From Elusimicrobiota bacterium (lineage in GTDB: Bacteria > Elusimicrobiota > Elusimicrobia > FEN-1173), in NCBI GenBank assembly GCA_016715645.1, contig JADJZR010000007.1, forward strand, positions 124,001 to 188,000: DNA of 64,000 bases, written 5' to 3'. The translations under genes were made by a program, and so were the position numbers. This document shows, piece after piece, positions 11,101-18,269 of the stretch (position 1 is the stretch's first letter; every line of letters starts with the position of its first letter). Under the pieces are notes generated by a model. It saw only the letters and a list, made by a program, of their open reading frames with translations, made no database searches and was not told where the DNA came from.

Positions 11101-13140
11101 ATCGCTACCTACCATAACGCTGTTTATATTATTAAGCGATTTGATTAAATTATTCAATTGGCCGGCAATTTCGCCTGTCCCAAAAACCCCGTTTCTTTGC
11201 AAATTATCAGCAAAGGAAATAAAGTTGGACCGATATTCAACCCACTCAGCCCGAAGTTCGCCTGATCTCATCCCTATAAGCCTGAGGATATCTGCACGCT
11301 CTGCTTGTTCTATACGCCCAAAATTAGAGGCAATAGCATTAACTTCCTCATCGGTTGTGGCCAACGCCAACCGCACAATAAAAGAATTGGCAATCCTCGT
11401 CTTTTCCGATTGCGCCATCCCACCCTGGGCTACGTAACCACTGTCTACCCTAGGAGGATTGCCAGCATTATCGTAACCCAGGATTTCCCCACTCGAAATT
11501 TGTCGACTGGTTTCGCGTATGAGCCGAATAGTATAAGGACGGACAAACAACCCTTGAATATCAACAGAAGAAATCCCGGCACTTTCAAGATTATTGATGA
11601 CCAGTCCGGCAACATCAATAACGTCCCCTAAATTGCCGTCCCGTTGCAATTCAAAAAGACCACTAACTAAACGACCTACACCCACAACAAAACCTCTTTG
11701 TTCAATTGCCCCGGAATTGAGCTGTTGTTGGAGCGTTTGAAGTTCCTCAAAGATTTCCTTCGCCTTGTCCTCTTTGGCTTGGTAAGGCATTCCGTCCATG
11801 GCCATGGGTTGCACTGGAACGGTGGCTCTGAAAAGAGTTGCTTCTCCTTTTGTGGAAACTATTCTGTATCCAATTCCTTTGGGAACCATGACCGTCTGTC
11901 CACGAGTCAGAGTTAATTTACTCCCATCATCCATTTGGAGCAGTAAAGGCATTTCCGCTTCAAGGACGATTAAAGTTTCAACATCGTGATATGGGGGTTG
12001 ATTGTGGTTTTGCCCCATTGCAATATTTATCCGACTCAACTGAAATTCAGGCACGTCTCCGAGTTCGCGGTAAACTGTTTCTGTTTCCGCCACCTGAACC
12101 CCATCCCGCACCAACGGAGGTTCGCCTTGGAAAACCACGGTGTTCATCAGTTCAGGAACGTCCACATGCTTTGGCGTCAAACCACCGCGAAGAACGTTGT
12201 TCGAGTTGGCCATGATTTCCATTCCGACCCCATCCAGATACGCATGGGGCACACCCGCACTCAAATACATGGCCTGCCCTGGATTCAAACGAATAAGGTT
12301 TAACAGATATACCGAAAACACCCCCCGATCGTGGTGTCCCTCTGTAGAAAACTCAGCATCCGAACGAAGAACCCAGTATTCGGCTGAGTTTTTGGGAAAC
12401 GGGGTCTTATTGTTAACCTCACGCAACCGCTGGATTAGGGGAGATAAAATGGTGTTTACTTGTTCTTGGGGAAGCCCCATTATATTCCCATAAAGAGTTT
12501 TTAAATTCCCTTCAGACGGCACTGAAACAAAATCAGTTGCTCCTTGAATGGTCATCAGTTCCGCATTTGCATTGATCGCCCCTGCAATTTCGTTTAACGG
12601 CCTGAAACCTCGAAGACCATAAAATTCGGTCACCGCAACGATCAGTTCCGGTTTGTGATTGGGATCTTTGTAATTCCGATTTCCAGCCCTAACATCTATC
12701 CCTTCTTGATTTTCCCTATCAAATCCAGCTTGCGCTTGCTCCGCGTTCGGGTGCACCTGGATGGAGAGAGGTTTGCCCGCCGCCAACACCTTAAAGAGGA
12801 ATGGCAGTTGTCCGTTGTAAAGTCCCCGAGCGTGGGGAGACATGATCCCCTCTCCGGCCCGCTCGACCAAACGACCCATATCGATCTTTGTGCTTTTAGG
12901 CAAAATAGCCGTTGAGGGGAGATCCGGATGGGCTCCTATCCAGACCTCCGCATATGGGCTATCGCCCGCTGGAATGCCCAACAGATTCGGGATAAACGCA
13001 TCTTCTCCCCGTTGTCCCCAAGCGTAATTTTGGACCCCCGTTTCGAGAATTACGGGGTAAGGTCTGGCGGCATATTCCTCTAAAATGCGAGCCTTTTGGC
13101 GAAAATTAAAAAATGTTTTCGATGTCGGAACCTTTCCCAA
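5140..13140 (-). CDS. Giant fused GDP-mannose synthesis protein: mannose-6-P isomerase + phosphomannomutase + mannose-1-P guanylyltransferase
   Basis: The 2666-residue protein carries three enzymes. Residues ~28-450 are a class I mannose-6-phosphate isomerase: NYAWG, AEVWIGAHP, SIQVHPN (~128), NHKPEL (~162), GVPHAYLDG and NVLRGGLTPKHVDVPEL, which keep the expected zinc ligands. Residues ~1045-1610 are a phosphohexomutase: AFGTSGVRG, TGSHIKTG with the catalytic-type Ser (~1147), DGDSDR metal loop (~1318), GEANGG sugar loop (~1417) and a degenerate phosphate loop RGSGNDKEIR (~1580). Residues ~1870-2190 are a mannose-1-phosphate guanylyltransferase: LAGGASSRFWPL, EPGRRNT, TADHI, EKPSAEL, WNSGM. 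A helical region (450-1040), two membrane segments (~1683-1737) and a ~470-residue C-terminal region are unassigned. The apparent start is TTG inside the upstream gene with no ribosome binding site, so it may be the C-terminal part of that protein. Confidence 0.9.
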   Translation of the reverse strand: MGKVPTSKTFFNFRQKARILEEYAARPYPVILETGVQNYAWGQRGEDAFIPNLLGIPAGDSPYAEVWIGAHPDLPSTAILPKSTKIDMGRLVERAGEGIMSPHARGLYNGQLPFLFKVLAAGKPLSIQVHPNAEQAQAGFDRENQEGIDVRAGNRNYKDPNHKPELIVAVTEFYGLRGFRPLNEIAGAINANAELMTIQGATDFVSVPSEGNLKTLYGNIMGLPQEQVNTILSPLIQRLREVNNKTPFPKNSAEYWVLRSDAEFSTEGHHDRGVFSVYLLNLIRLNPGQAMYLSAGVPHAYLDGVGMEIMANSNNVLRGGLTPKHVDVPELMNTVVFQGEPPLVRDGVQVAETETVYRELGDVPEFQLSRINIAMGQNHNQPPYHDVETLIVLEAEMPLLLQMDDGSKLTLTRGQTVMVPKGIGYRIVSTKGEATLFRATVPVQPMAMDGMPYQAKEDKAKEIFEELQTLQQQLNSGAIEQRGFVVGVGRLVSGLFELQRDGNLGDVIDVAGLVINNLESAGISSVDIQGLFVRPYTIRLIRETSRQISSGEILGYDNAGNPPRVDSGYVAQGGMAQSEKTRIANSFIVRLALATTDEEVNAIASNFGRIEQAERADILRLIGMRSGELRAEWVEYRSNFISFADNLQRNGVFGTGEIAGQLNNLIKSLNNINSVMVGSDLIQPVVDVPKAAEDILSLIKTGKPEQAALELIVLGATKSRGAQIFRRMNPSLGEPSMDNNWNEFVGDLLRLIKAIPQQGSTWIQDLRLAASETTKPDPRKPDAFVLDIAQIAKDPNYSQKLFVTLSRFVSAHSNDTETDRKKAYQDQVDSLGRAILSLDAAVAGAGLIGNPYRGRLIRTRRVLEDVQGALKTALSIDFALGQIELPGIRQLVVDLREGRVDDVVGSLNSLALEDSKMAEAYVAEVGNLLNDQYSREYLGSSLGERSRQFFHAMMYQGQTDHMRGIADQAMSIHMFMVKIVSSQEKNKYDLLASYANIKLTGETKQRIVSQGVTSYLSKKTVPRGTNLKMLIPELRRREAQNLIQAMIYFPNYPAFGTSGVRGPEHELTDLAAYAVARTHFSHLGSETGSQIYFGGDNRPSTKRMETAVARAILDMEGQPFYCGRIPTPFLTYVAMQAKGLFFMVTGSHIKTGLNGMKGGSAVGETTPDDNATIARLTAEKISELVYRRTLQDSQFDDYGLLKPTRVPRPDQIRDYQKEARETSERRYSRFFGPVAGLPSAAFYEHSAVGREMVQNIVRVFLNRSKVEKGISTVVGFGATDDFVPVDTEGITQEQLNRILAIFRQLNLNDTVRYIFSTDGDSDRPLVLVVVRNGDQISFRFVPGDVLVALTAVYLKEKSGARNPHISLPNTVNPGVVAYLEREGFTVALTDVGSPYVIASMNAAVEGGQYDMVVGGEANGGFLTATKIGNLEAVPTRDATVVELAVLSLAGEKKRDLLDIVDNDVRPLPGESSVVRYEFGEHQKEFNAIMQNTFSPTTNGIIVDKAVWVEFSNDGSVVLLDDNKDQIKVWNAESDEAKLMVGKKRLLEGMLANVLADSPIVRMNFKTGIKCYLADGEVVNFRGSGNDKEIRQYFFTTPERGKSRANQAGRLSRGEATEGVSEAEREALGRTQGRGVLLQIVDFAKLPAKEKETAFLSASETGVKPLIAKPYSTARKLAVGIPSIVFATGVGFIFVANAIPFVGGLLIWSLGLLAVIALPYTGVALMAYRALKVPFEGEGNIKDLADGFRRFSYDPTFDQNSNEATLKIGKRTVTVKFGRPTDARWFAETTRTDTTASITVRPETPAWLLPIVLSQEIYRVDWWKGVQSTFDFLLGLPDVTSSPAWWIAKIKKQAADTDTRAPPDQPTADMTRVASITLAGGASSRFWPLNKTLSELSGMGVTMIQATFRRVTEKISGAFSSFIDVKNFFIVAGSDVETPLKNQLPDMPLENLLIEPGRRNTLPAILFAMANIKKQNPNATLTMLTADHIIPDTEQFRRTMDKAIALAQDPKANNIVTIGINPIDLKTGEVAPPAEWTPFGAIEANTQSQVGVGYKIKLFTEKPSAELAGQMVQEQETGDATRYWNSGMLVFSIESMEKALEKFQPELFAKYEALVKAIQDGEMENARNIFNSFPSKIKHPTEDRQVHNSVDYALLVPMTLETEDSGVQGIVVPGSFEWIDIGSFDALRKVKSIPTDEHGNRRIGAGSTTGSKDTILVADTEREIAVEGVDDVAVVFSNMGQLLVIQTSLAQGVKNVKEAYDKDSETPTVVWDSKMTIQADGAGVTVIGADSQKVRVLGVENISITFEGNKVTVRNTALFPTRPALLSVTDQVVPAATVQQFGREKGVKVEPVQTPNTLPSFIRYSGEGTVAPPAARAAKKFDTLTADVFLRANAYWTDGELGEFTQWARTPKNKPTAQKLFLDVAFTLARLHGHNRTSTGNYSAERQRNEMIALAVLADQMGMSDESRSHALGLYSREAAVQTIAARNNENGRVDDVQHQFMLAPVVRGEDGNVGWDPAAGEDGINRWKKELREAEEKATVTLFLMSGDTSITPSELEGFLKAQQVESRGPMQGTFFVHQGNYLTDDGRIDFGGVVGSLAPVHKILTSGTIAIVSMYENRFSFDNMPEGFARENLLVYIINMLGKLTQAGTSIETDVNSLRLSFIAA

Positions 13141-15643
13141 TAGGAAGCAGGGTCGTCACGCCGAAAACCAGGTTTGTTGCCGCGAAAGCCTGCAGGGCCG
13201 AACTGTCAACACCCGCCCATATCAATAGGCCCGCTAAAGCCGCAAAAAATATGTTGGCCAGGGGCCCCGCAATAGCCACCCAGGCGTTATTTCGAAACCC
13301 CAGGTCATCCGTTTGAGCCCAAACGCCCTCTCGACCGAACATTAACTTTCCACTCTTGCCACCCAAGAAAGAATAAACCCCCAAATGGCCGGCAACTTCG
13401 TGCAACAACACACCAAGCAGGCCAAAAACTCCCACCGATACTAAAGCGGCATAGGTTAAGCCAAAAATGGAAACAGACGCGGCCACGACACCAAGCCCAC
13501 CAATCACCAGTTGCCCAGTTTTCATGAAATTTCGAGTCTGTGTGGCCTCGGTTGAAGGCGGTCTGTTCTGTCCTGAAAACAGGTCGACAACTTTTGCGAC
13601 GAGCGCCATCGGAGAAAAATAACTCGCGATGCCTCTTTCCTCAACATAAATCGCAAAATTACTGACTTTGCCCGAGAAAGCGGCGACCAATTTTCCTAAT
13701 CTGCCTTTATTTTCGCTCCCTTCCCCAACGGCGACCGAAACCTGTCTGCCTTCAGTTTTCGTGAAATACACACCTCCATCACTACTCTCAACTTCCGATT
13801 GGCTCAAAGCTTCAACTGCGGGAGTCGTTTGCTTGCCCCCGAGAGCCGCAAGCGTCAGTTTTAAAAGCGCTTTAACGGATTCAGCTGCCCTCTCGTAGCC
13901 AGGTGTGGCGATTTTGACAGAAGCGTTGATCGATGCTTTGGTGGTGATTTTCTCTTGGGTGAACAATTTTTCCAGTGCGGGGCGATCTTTTAGGAAATCC
14001 AGGTAATGGGAATCGGAAGAAACTTCCGTGAGCGTGGGGGTGAACACCACGTAAGACACTTTTCCTTTTTTCAACAAATCGGTCATGCCTTGGGTGTGGA
14101 AACCGCCGGCTAACAGAAGGCCGGTTTTTTGGTTTGTTTCTTTCATTTTAGCTAACAGGTTGTTGACCAACGTTTCGTCACGTTTTAAGGCCGCTTGGCA
14201 AAACCCTTCAAAAGAAACCAGGTCTTTGGGCAAGTCGCCCTTATAGTTGTCCGCCCCCGGGGCTATTTGGTCCATACGGGCGGCCATGTTCATGACGCGG
14301 TCCCGTGTCCGTTGATAAATTTCCCAGTCTCGGGGCGCCATTTTGAACGCCGTCAGGTTAGCCAGGCTGTGCAGGTCTTGGGCCAGCTCATACACAGCCC
14401 GCTCGTCCGCGGACCGGACAAGGGTCGAGGCCACTTGGTCTTGGATCATGTCCAGCTCTTCCAGCAGAGCTTCCGGTTTGATTTGTTCCGATGCCAACAC
14501 ATACTTTATATAGGACGCCATGGCCGGAAACCGGGACAGGGACACACCCCGAGCCTCGCAAATGGTTTGAAGCGAATCGTAATATGCCCCATAGGTCAAG
14601 TGGCCGGACTTATAAAGAAGAGTGCGCTGGACCAGCGCGGAAATTTCTTTTTCCGACAGGGCCTTGGTGAGACTTTCAATCAGTCGGGTTCGTTCTCGTT
14701 CCACGTCGGCAAAATCGATGCCTTTTTCCATGGCCAAACACTTTTTGAACGCCGCCATCGCGGGATACTTTTTCTCAATTTTCACCGACTTTTCCATAAG
14801 AGCCACAAAGTCCGGTAAGGGCATTGAATCGGTGCGGTAACGGGCCTGGGCCTCATCAAAACTCTTTAGCGCGGGAGAATACACCTTCGGTTTCGCCTGG
14901 GACAGACGGTATTCCCAGCTTTTAATCCGGTCTTGCACCCGCTGTTGGATAGGCAGGGACTCTTTAAAGGAGTTGAGATTTTTCAAATAAACGTTGACCT
15001 CTTCAATTCCCCAGAGGGTGGGTTCTTTTTCCATGGTCCAGCCCGCGTGCTCGCCGCCGCCAATCAAATGTTCCTGCAGAAAGAAATCCGCCACATCTCC
15101 AATGACCGCTTGGTTGGGGAAGGTCCGATAAGGAACCAAATCAAACGCTCCCGTCGCTCCCTCCAATCCAACCAGAGACACGGCCCCTGTGTTGACCACT
15201 TCGCTGATCAGTCCGGAAATGTTCATTTGGGCTTCCCGTTGTTCGTGGACGTCTTGGATGTGGACCACAAGCGGGCGGTCCGAGGCGTTGGGCGCGAAAT
15301 AGGCGGCGGAAATGCTTCCGTGAGCCGACGAAATATTGTTGAGCCAAGCGGGCATCAACTTAATTTGTTCGGGCGACAACACCGATCGTGCCGCCAACAT
15401 ATGCGCCTGCCCCCCACCGGCGGAGCCGGCCATGGCGGAATCAAAGGACCCCACCAAAGGAAGCGCATCAGCCAAAGCGCCCTGGGCCCCAGGGGCCATA
15501 GCGTATTGAACGCCCTGGCCGGTCGAATTTTTTGTCCGAGCGGCGTCGCGCCGTTCTTTCCAAAAATTGGCTTCCACCAACGGTGCGGACACCGTCGAAA
15601 ACAAAAACGCGATCCCCACGAACGCGGCAATAAATTTTTTCAT
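13106..15643 (-). CDS. Exported ChaN/TraB-like domain fused to M50 site-2-type metalloprotease
   Basis: This 845-residue protein starts at an ATG with AAGGAG 7 bases upstream and has a signal peptide (MKKFIAAFVGIAFLFSTVSA). Residues about 85-560 contain PLVVHIQDVHEQREAQMNI, SLVGLEGATG and LLLAGGFHTQGMTDLLK, motifs seen in ChaN/TraB-like proteins of poorly studied diderm phyla. The C-terminal ~180 residues are hydrophobic and carry HEVAGH (residue ~748, the HExxH zinc site) and LLPIGKGSD (the second metal-ligand region of M50 proteases). The frame ends abruptly a few residues after that Asp, in a run of six T, 35 bases into the GDP-mannose giant gene. M50 proteins normally continue past this point, so the stop is suspect. 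The function of such combined proteins is not known. Confidence 0.75.
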   Translation of the reverse strand: MKKFIAAFVGIAFLFSTVSAPLVEANFWKERRDAARTKNSTGQGVQYAMAPGAQGALADALPLVGSFDSAMAGSAGGGQAHMLAARSVLSPEQIKLMPAWLNNISSAHGSISAAYFAPNASDRPLVVHIQDVHEQREAQMNISGLISEVVNTGAVSLVGLEGATGAFDLVPYRTFPNQAVIGDVADFFLQEHLIGGGEHAGWTMEKEPTLWGIEEVNVYLKNLNSFKESLPIQQRVQDRIKSWEYRLSQAKPKVYSPALKSFDEAQARYRTDSMPLPDFVALMEKSVKIEKKYPAMAAFKKCLAMEKGIDFADVERERTRLIESLTKALSEKEISALVQRTLLYKSGHLTYGAYYDSLQTICEARGVSLSRFPAMASYIKYVLASEQIKPEALLEELDMIQDQVASTLVRSADERAVYELAQDLHSLANLTAFKMAPRDWEIYQRTRDRVMNMAARMDQIAPGADNYKGDLPKDLVSFEGFCQAALKRDETLVNNLLAKMKETNQKTGLLLAGGFHTQGMTDLLKKGKVSYVVFTPTLTEVSSDSHYLDFLKDRPALEKLFTQEKITTKASINASVKIATPGYERAAESVKALLKLTLAALGGKQTTPAVEALSQSEVESSDGGVYFTKTEGRQVSVAVGEGSENKGRLGKLVAAFSGKVSNFAIYVEERGIASYFSPMALVAKVVDLFSGQNRPPSTEATQTRNFMKTGQLVIGGLGVVAASVSIFGLTYAALVSVGVFGLLGVLLHEVAGHLGVYSFLGGKSGKLMFGREGVWAQTDDLGFRNNAWVAIAGPLANIFFAALAGLLIWAGVDSSALQAFAATNLVFGVTTLLPIGKGSDIENIF

Positions 15644-15767
15644 TGAAAGCTCCTTAATCTCAGTAAAGGCTTAGATTGCCCACTTTCCATGTCCAGAATG
15701 TATCATACCCCCCCAAAAGATTCCCTTAAGAACTTGTAACATTTTTGTAAACTTTTTGGGGTCAAGT

Positions 15768-15781
15768 CTTGAGTTTGTTCC
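15768..15781 (+). repeat. Left copy of a 14-bp direct repeat flanking the first insertion sequence
   Basis: CTTGAGTTTGTTCC occurs here and again, identical, at 18088-18101, directly outside both ends of the first insertion sequence. It may be a target-site duplication, which is long in IS1202-type elements, or an extended part of the left end shared by both elements. Confidence 0.6.
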
Positions 15782-15819
15782 TGTGTTCCGTAACATCAAA
15801 AGGAACAATTTGGGAACGC
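15782..15819 (+). repeat. Left terminal inverted repeat of insertion sequence 1
   Basis: The segment starting TGTGTTCCGTAACATCAAAA and ending GGGAACGC pairs with the reverse complement of 18052-18087, which shares GCGTTCCCA, CTTTTGATG and GTTACGG in matching order. Confidence 0.6.
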
Positions 15820-15961
15820 AAAAGGATGCGCCGTCGGAAGGCCTTTTAAAAAAATGGCTCAGACCGTTGGGCCGTTATGCCCGGCGGGCCCCCTGGGGGT
15901 CGGCCACGCGGCCCGGGCGCAACGTGATTGTGGGAATGCCGGCGTTTGTCCGGCATTCGCT

Positions 15962-17245
15962 TTACAACATCGGCCGTGGGGCCGTTTCGGACGGGAGGGT
16001 TTTTCCACCCGTTTTCTCCACAATGACGTAATGGACCATCTCGCGGCCCGCGTCATTGAGGATATAAAGCTCCGTGTGGGGGCGCCGGGGGCCCGTGGGG
16101 GGCCGGATGGCCACGGTGATCTTGCGACGTAACGCCGCCCCCGGCGCCGCGTAGGACCGCCCCTGATACTGAATCCGACCGCAGTTATCCACATACCGTT
16201 TGTGATGGATGGCGAAAACCAGGTCCAGTGTCCCGGTATTCGTGAGGGGCCGCAAATACGTTCGGTTTTCTTGGATAGCACGGGCCCACCGCTTATTCGG
16301 CGTTTCTTTGGTTTCGTCGTGCAAGTGGTATGCGTTGTAGTAGGCCACTTCATCCGTCAGGATCCGGTTCGCTTCGGCCAAGCTTTTGGTTCGGTATCGT
16401 TCGCACAACAACGGAATTCGCCTCTGGAAATAGTCAAACCGCTTCTCGATTTTTCCCTTCGCCTCCGGATACCTCTTCGCCGTGAATTTCACATCCACCT
16501 GTTGTGTCCGAAGCGCCCGCACAAACTGGGTCTCGATGTCATCGGGATGTTTGAAAATCAGGTGGTTATCCACGTAATACGCCAGCGGGCACCCCACCGT
16601 TTCCAACGTCGTGCGCACTTGCGTCAAATGATCCCATGCCGTCTCCTGCTCCACCAGCAACCACCCCACCACTTTGCGACTGTGATCGTCTTCCGTCATG
16701 ATCAGATCACTGTGCGCTCCCGTGTGCGGGAGCCAGACATGGGTTGAACTATCGTGTTGGAACAACATCCCAATCCCGTTCTTTTCAAACCGGATATAGG
16801 GTTTGCCCACCTTATCGACGCCCGGTTCGTAGAGCCCTTGCCCGATCGCCCAACGTCGGATCGTGTTGCGATGGATCCTTTGCCCGTAACGCCGCTGGCA
16901 TTGCTGCGCCAAAAACGCGAAGTTGATATGCCCACGGAAAAACGGCGATTCTTCCCGGTAATAGCGGATCTCCTCCTCCACATACGCCCTCACAGCTTGT
17001 GACAACGCGTTACGTCCGCTCCCTTCCCGTCCATACAGCCAATCCGGCGACGGTTCTTGTCCGCGGATCTTTAACCACTTCTGTTTCAACTTATTGACCC
17101 GGCTTCGGCCCACATTCAACAATTTCCCCGCCATTTCTTCCGTCAATTGCCCGACCGCCACCCGTTGGACCAATTGCCACACCAACCGCCAGCTCATCCG
17201 TTTATGAAGCTGTTGTTTGCCTCCAACGGGCCCCTTACGCGTCAT
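15962..17245 (-). CDS. DDE transposase of insertion sequence 1
   Basis: The 427-residue product starts at the ATG at 17245, which overlaps the end of the upstream ribbon-helix-helix gene by 11 bases. An N-terminal helix-turn-helix region (RMSWRLVWQLVQRVAVGQLT) is followed by an RNase H-fold integrase core. The catalytic triad is recognisable as Asp in MLFQHDSSTH, Asp in YYVDNHLIF and Glu in EAKGKIEKRF. The C-terminal part has a small beta domain (YVDNCGRIQYQGRSYAAP). It is about 45-50% similar by eye to the transposase at 18485-19780. There is no internal stop, so it may be active. Confidence 0.9.
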   Translation of the reverse strand: MTRKGPVGGKQQLHKRMSWRLVWQLVQRVAVGQLTEEMAGKLLNVGRSRVNKLKQKWLKIRGQEPSPDWLYGREGSGRNALSQAVRAYVEEEIRYYREESPFFRGHINFAFLAQQCQRRYGQRIHRNTIRRWAIGQGLYEPGVDKVGKPYIRFEKNGIGMLFQHDSSTHVWLPHTGAHSDLIMTEDDHSRKVVGWLLVEQETAWDHLTQVRTTLETVGCPLAYYVDNHLIFKHPDDIETQFVRALRTQQVDVKFTAKRYPEAKGKIEKRFDYFQRRIPLLCERYRTKSLAEANRILTDEVAYYNAYHLHDETKETPNKRWARAIQENRTYLRPLTNTGTLDLVFAIHHKRYVDNCGRIQYQGRSYAAPGAALRRKITVAIRPPTGPRRPHTELYILNDAGREMVHYVIVEKTGGKTLPSETAPRPML

Positions 17246-17480
17246 GTTTTTCCACCCGGGCCTGTGGCTCCTGCGGCCTTCCCATCGATGGACCTGCCGA
17301 TCTCTCCTGGTTTGGATACAAGCGTGACAACACGATCCGCCACGTCTCATCCCACCACCGTCGGCGATCCTCCCAGATCAACTGGTCCACCACCGATGAA
17401 CAACTTCGCCCTTCATGCCGCGCTTTTTTACACAACAGATTCCACGTGCACCAGGGCAACTCAATTCGTATCCGTTTCAT
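17235..17480 (-). CDS. Ribbon-helix-helix accessory protein of insertion sequence 1
   Basis: This 81-residue gene has a strong ribosome binding site (AAAGGAGG 5 bases before the ATG at 17480) and overlaps the transposase start by 11 bases. The N-terminal 45 residues (MKRIRIELPWCTWNLLCKKA, then SSVVDQLIWED) follow the beta-strand/helix/helix pattern of CopG/Arc-type DNA binders. It aligns end to end with the small protein at 18270-18488 in the second element. It may control transposase expression or bind the ends. The C-terminal tail is low-complexity. Confidence 0.6.
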   Translation of the reverse strand: MKRIRIELPWCTWNLLCKKARHEGRSCSSVVDQLIWEDRRRWWDETWRIVLSRLYPNQERSAGPSMGRPQEPQARVEKHDA

Positions 17481-17515
17481 GGGGCCTCCTTTTGCCTCTT
17501 CTCAGCCCCATTCTT

Positions 17516-17911
17516 TCACGTCACTCCACTTCGCGCCATATCGTTTTGTTTTGCAAGAATCATCCCGCGGTATTTCCCGTCGGTAAACCGCGTCCACTCG
17601 TTTTGTTTTGCAAGAACCCCTCTTTTTGTCGCGTCTCGCCACTTTTGGCCTTGGCGATTGCGTTCCACGTAGCCCGGGTGCTGAGCTCTCCACTCTCGCC
17701 AGTATTGCGGGTGCGCGGCTCGCCACTGCGCCAGTTTCGCCCCGCGGCTTTCGTCATACCCGATGTTTTTTATTCGCCAGTCCATTTGCACCCGGCGGCG
17801 TCGCCACGTTCGGCAGGGTTCTTTATCACAGGTGATTTGTTGACGGTAAGTTTGCGCACAAGGCAGGAACAGCTCTCCACAACAACGACATTTCTTTCGG
17901 CGTCGGCTCAT
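17516..17911 (-). CDS. Cys-rich zinc-finger-like accessory protein of insertion sequence 1
   Basis: The product (131 residues from the ATG at 17911, which has GGAGG 9 bases upstream; another ATG lies at 17917) begins with CRCCGELFLPCAQTYRQQ and CDKEPCRTWRRR, a CxxC...CxxxxC zinc-ribbon-like pattern. A Trp/Arg/His-rich middle follows (HPQYWREWRAQHPGYVERN). The last third contains a duplicated segment with ILAKQN/VLAKQN that coincides with a DNA direct repeat. The same gene type precedes the transposase in the second element. The role is unknown; binding of the element DNA is a reasonable guess. Confidence 0.6.
   Translation of the reverse strand: MSRRRKKCRCCGELFLPCAQTYRQQITCDKEPCRTWRRRRVQMDWRIKNIGYDESRGAKLAQWRAAHPQYWREWRAQHPGYVERNRQGQKWRDATKRGVLAKQNEWTRFTDGKYRGMILAKQNDMARSGVT
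17541..17616 (+). repeat. Two copies of a 19-bp direct repeat inside insertion sequence 1
   Basis: TCGTTTTGTTTTGCAAGAA occurs identically at 17541-17559 and 17598-17616, 57 bases apart, within the 3' part of the zinc-finger-like gene. A related TTTTGTTTTTGCAATC motif is repeated at the same relative place in the second element, which suggests a conserved DNA signal. Confidence 0.7.
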
Positions 17912-18051
17912 GGACATTCACCTCCCCCACAAGCCTACACCCTCTTTTTACCCAAATGCCCGAAATCTAAACCAACCTAAATCCAATCACACCCTCAACT
18001 TCAAAAACAGAGTTCCCCCAGAATTCAACCCCAACTCCCCTTGTCTCCTTT

Positions 18052-18087
18052 GCGTTCCCACCCGCCTCTTTTGATGGTTACGGTACA
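18052..18087 (+). repeat. Right terminal inverted repeat of insertion sequence 1
   Basis: This is the partner of 15782-15819, reading GCGTTCCCA...CTTTTGATGGTTACGGTACA. The 250 bases between the zinc-finger-like gene start (17911) and this repeat hold no gene that I can support. Confidence 0.6.
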
Positions 18088-18101
18088 CTTGAGTTTGTTC
18101 C
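18088..18101 (+). repeat. Right copy of the 14-bp direct repeat flanking insertion sequence 1
   Basis: Identical to 15768-15781. It is the only DNA between the outer ends of the two insertion sequences. Confidence 0.6.
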
Positions 18102-18126
18102 TGTCCTGTCGCGTCAAAACGGGACA
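18102..18126 (+). repeat. Left terminal inverted repeat of insertion sequence 2
   Basis: TGTCCTGTCGCGTCAAAACG followed by GGACA. Its reverse complement matches 20403-20428 except for one extra base and one mismatch. Each repeat also starts TGTC and ends GACA. Confidence 0.85.
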
Positions 18127-18269
18127 AATGGGAAGGCAAAGCGGGACACCCCGGACGAGCCTAAAAAACAGCCCCGGACGTGCAATGGGTCCCGCCTTCC
18201 CGGTGGGCCCCTCAAGGGGTCGGCTCCAACCGCGGGAAGTGGGTGATGAGACTTTTTCAGAATAGCTGG

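Larger units (their letters stand above)
15782..18087 (-). mobile_element. Insertion sequence 1 (IS1202/ISNCY-like, ~2.3 kb)
   Basis: The element is bounded by imperfect inverted repeats (15782-15819 and 18052-18087). It contains, in transcription order, a zinc-finger-like gene, a ribbon-helix-helix gene and a DDE transposase gene, all on the minus strand. A perfect 14-bp direct repeat lies outside both ends. Its gene content and ends are related to the second element immediately to its right. The family name is inferred from transposase layout and the long flanking repeat; exact ends need a homologous copy for confirmation. Confidence 0.7.
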
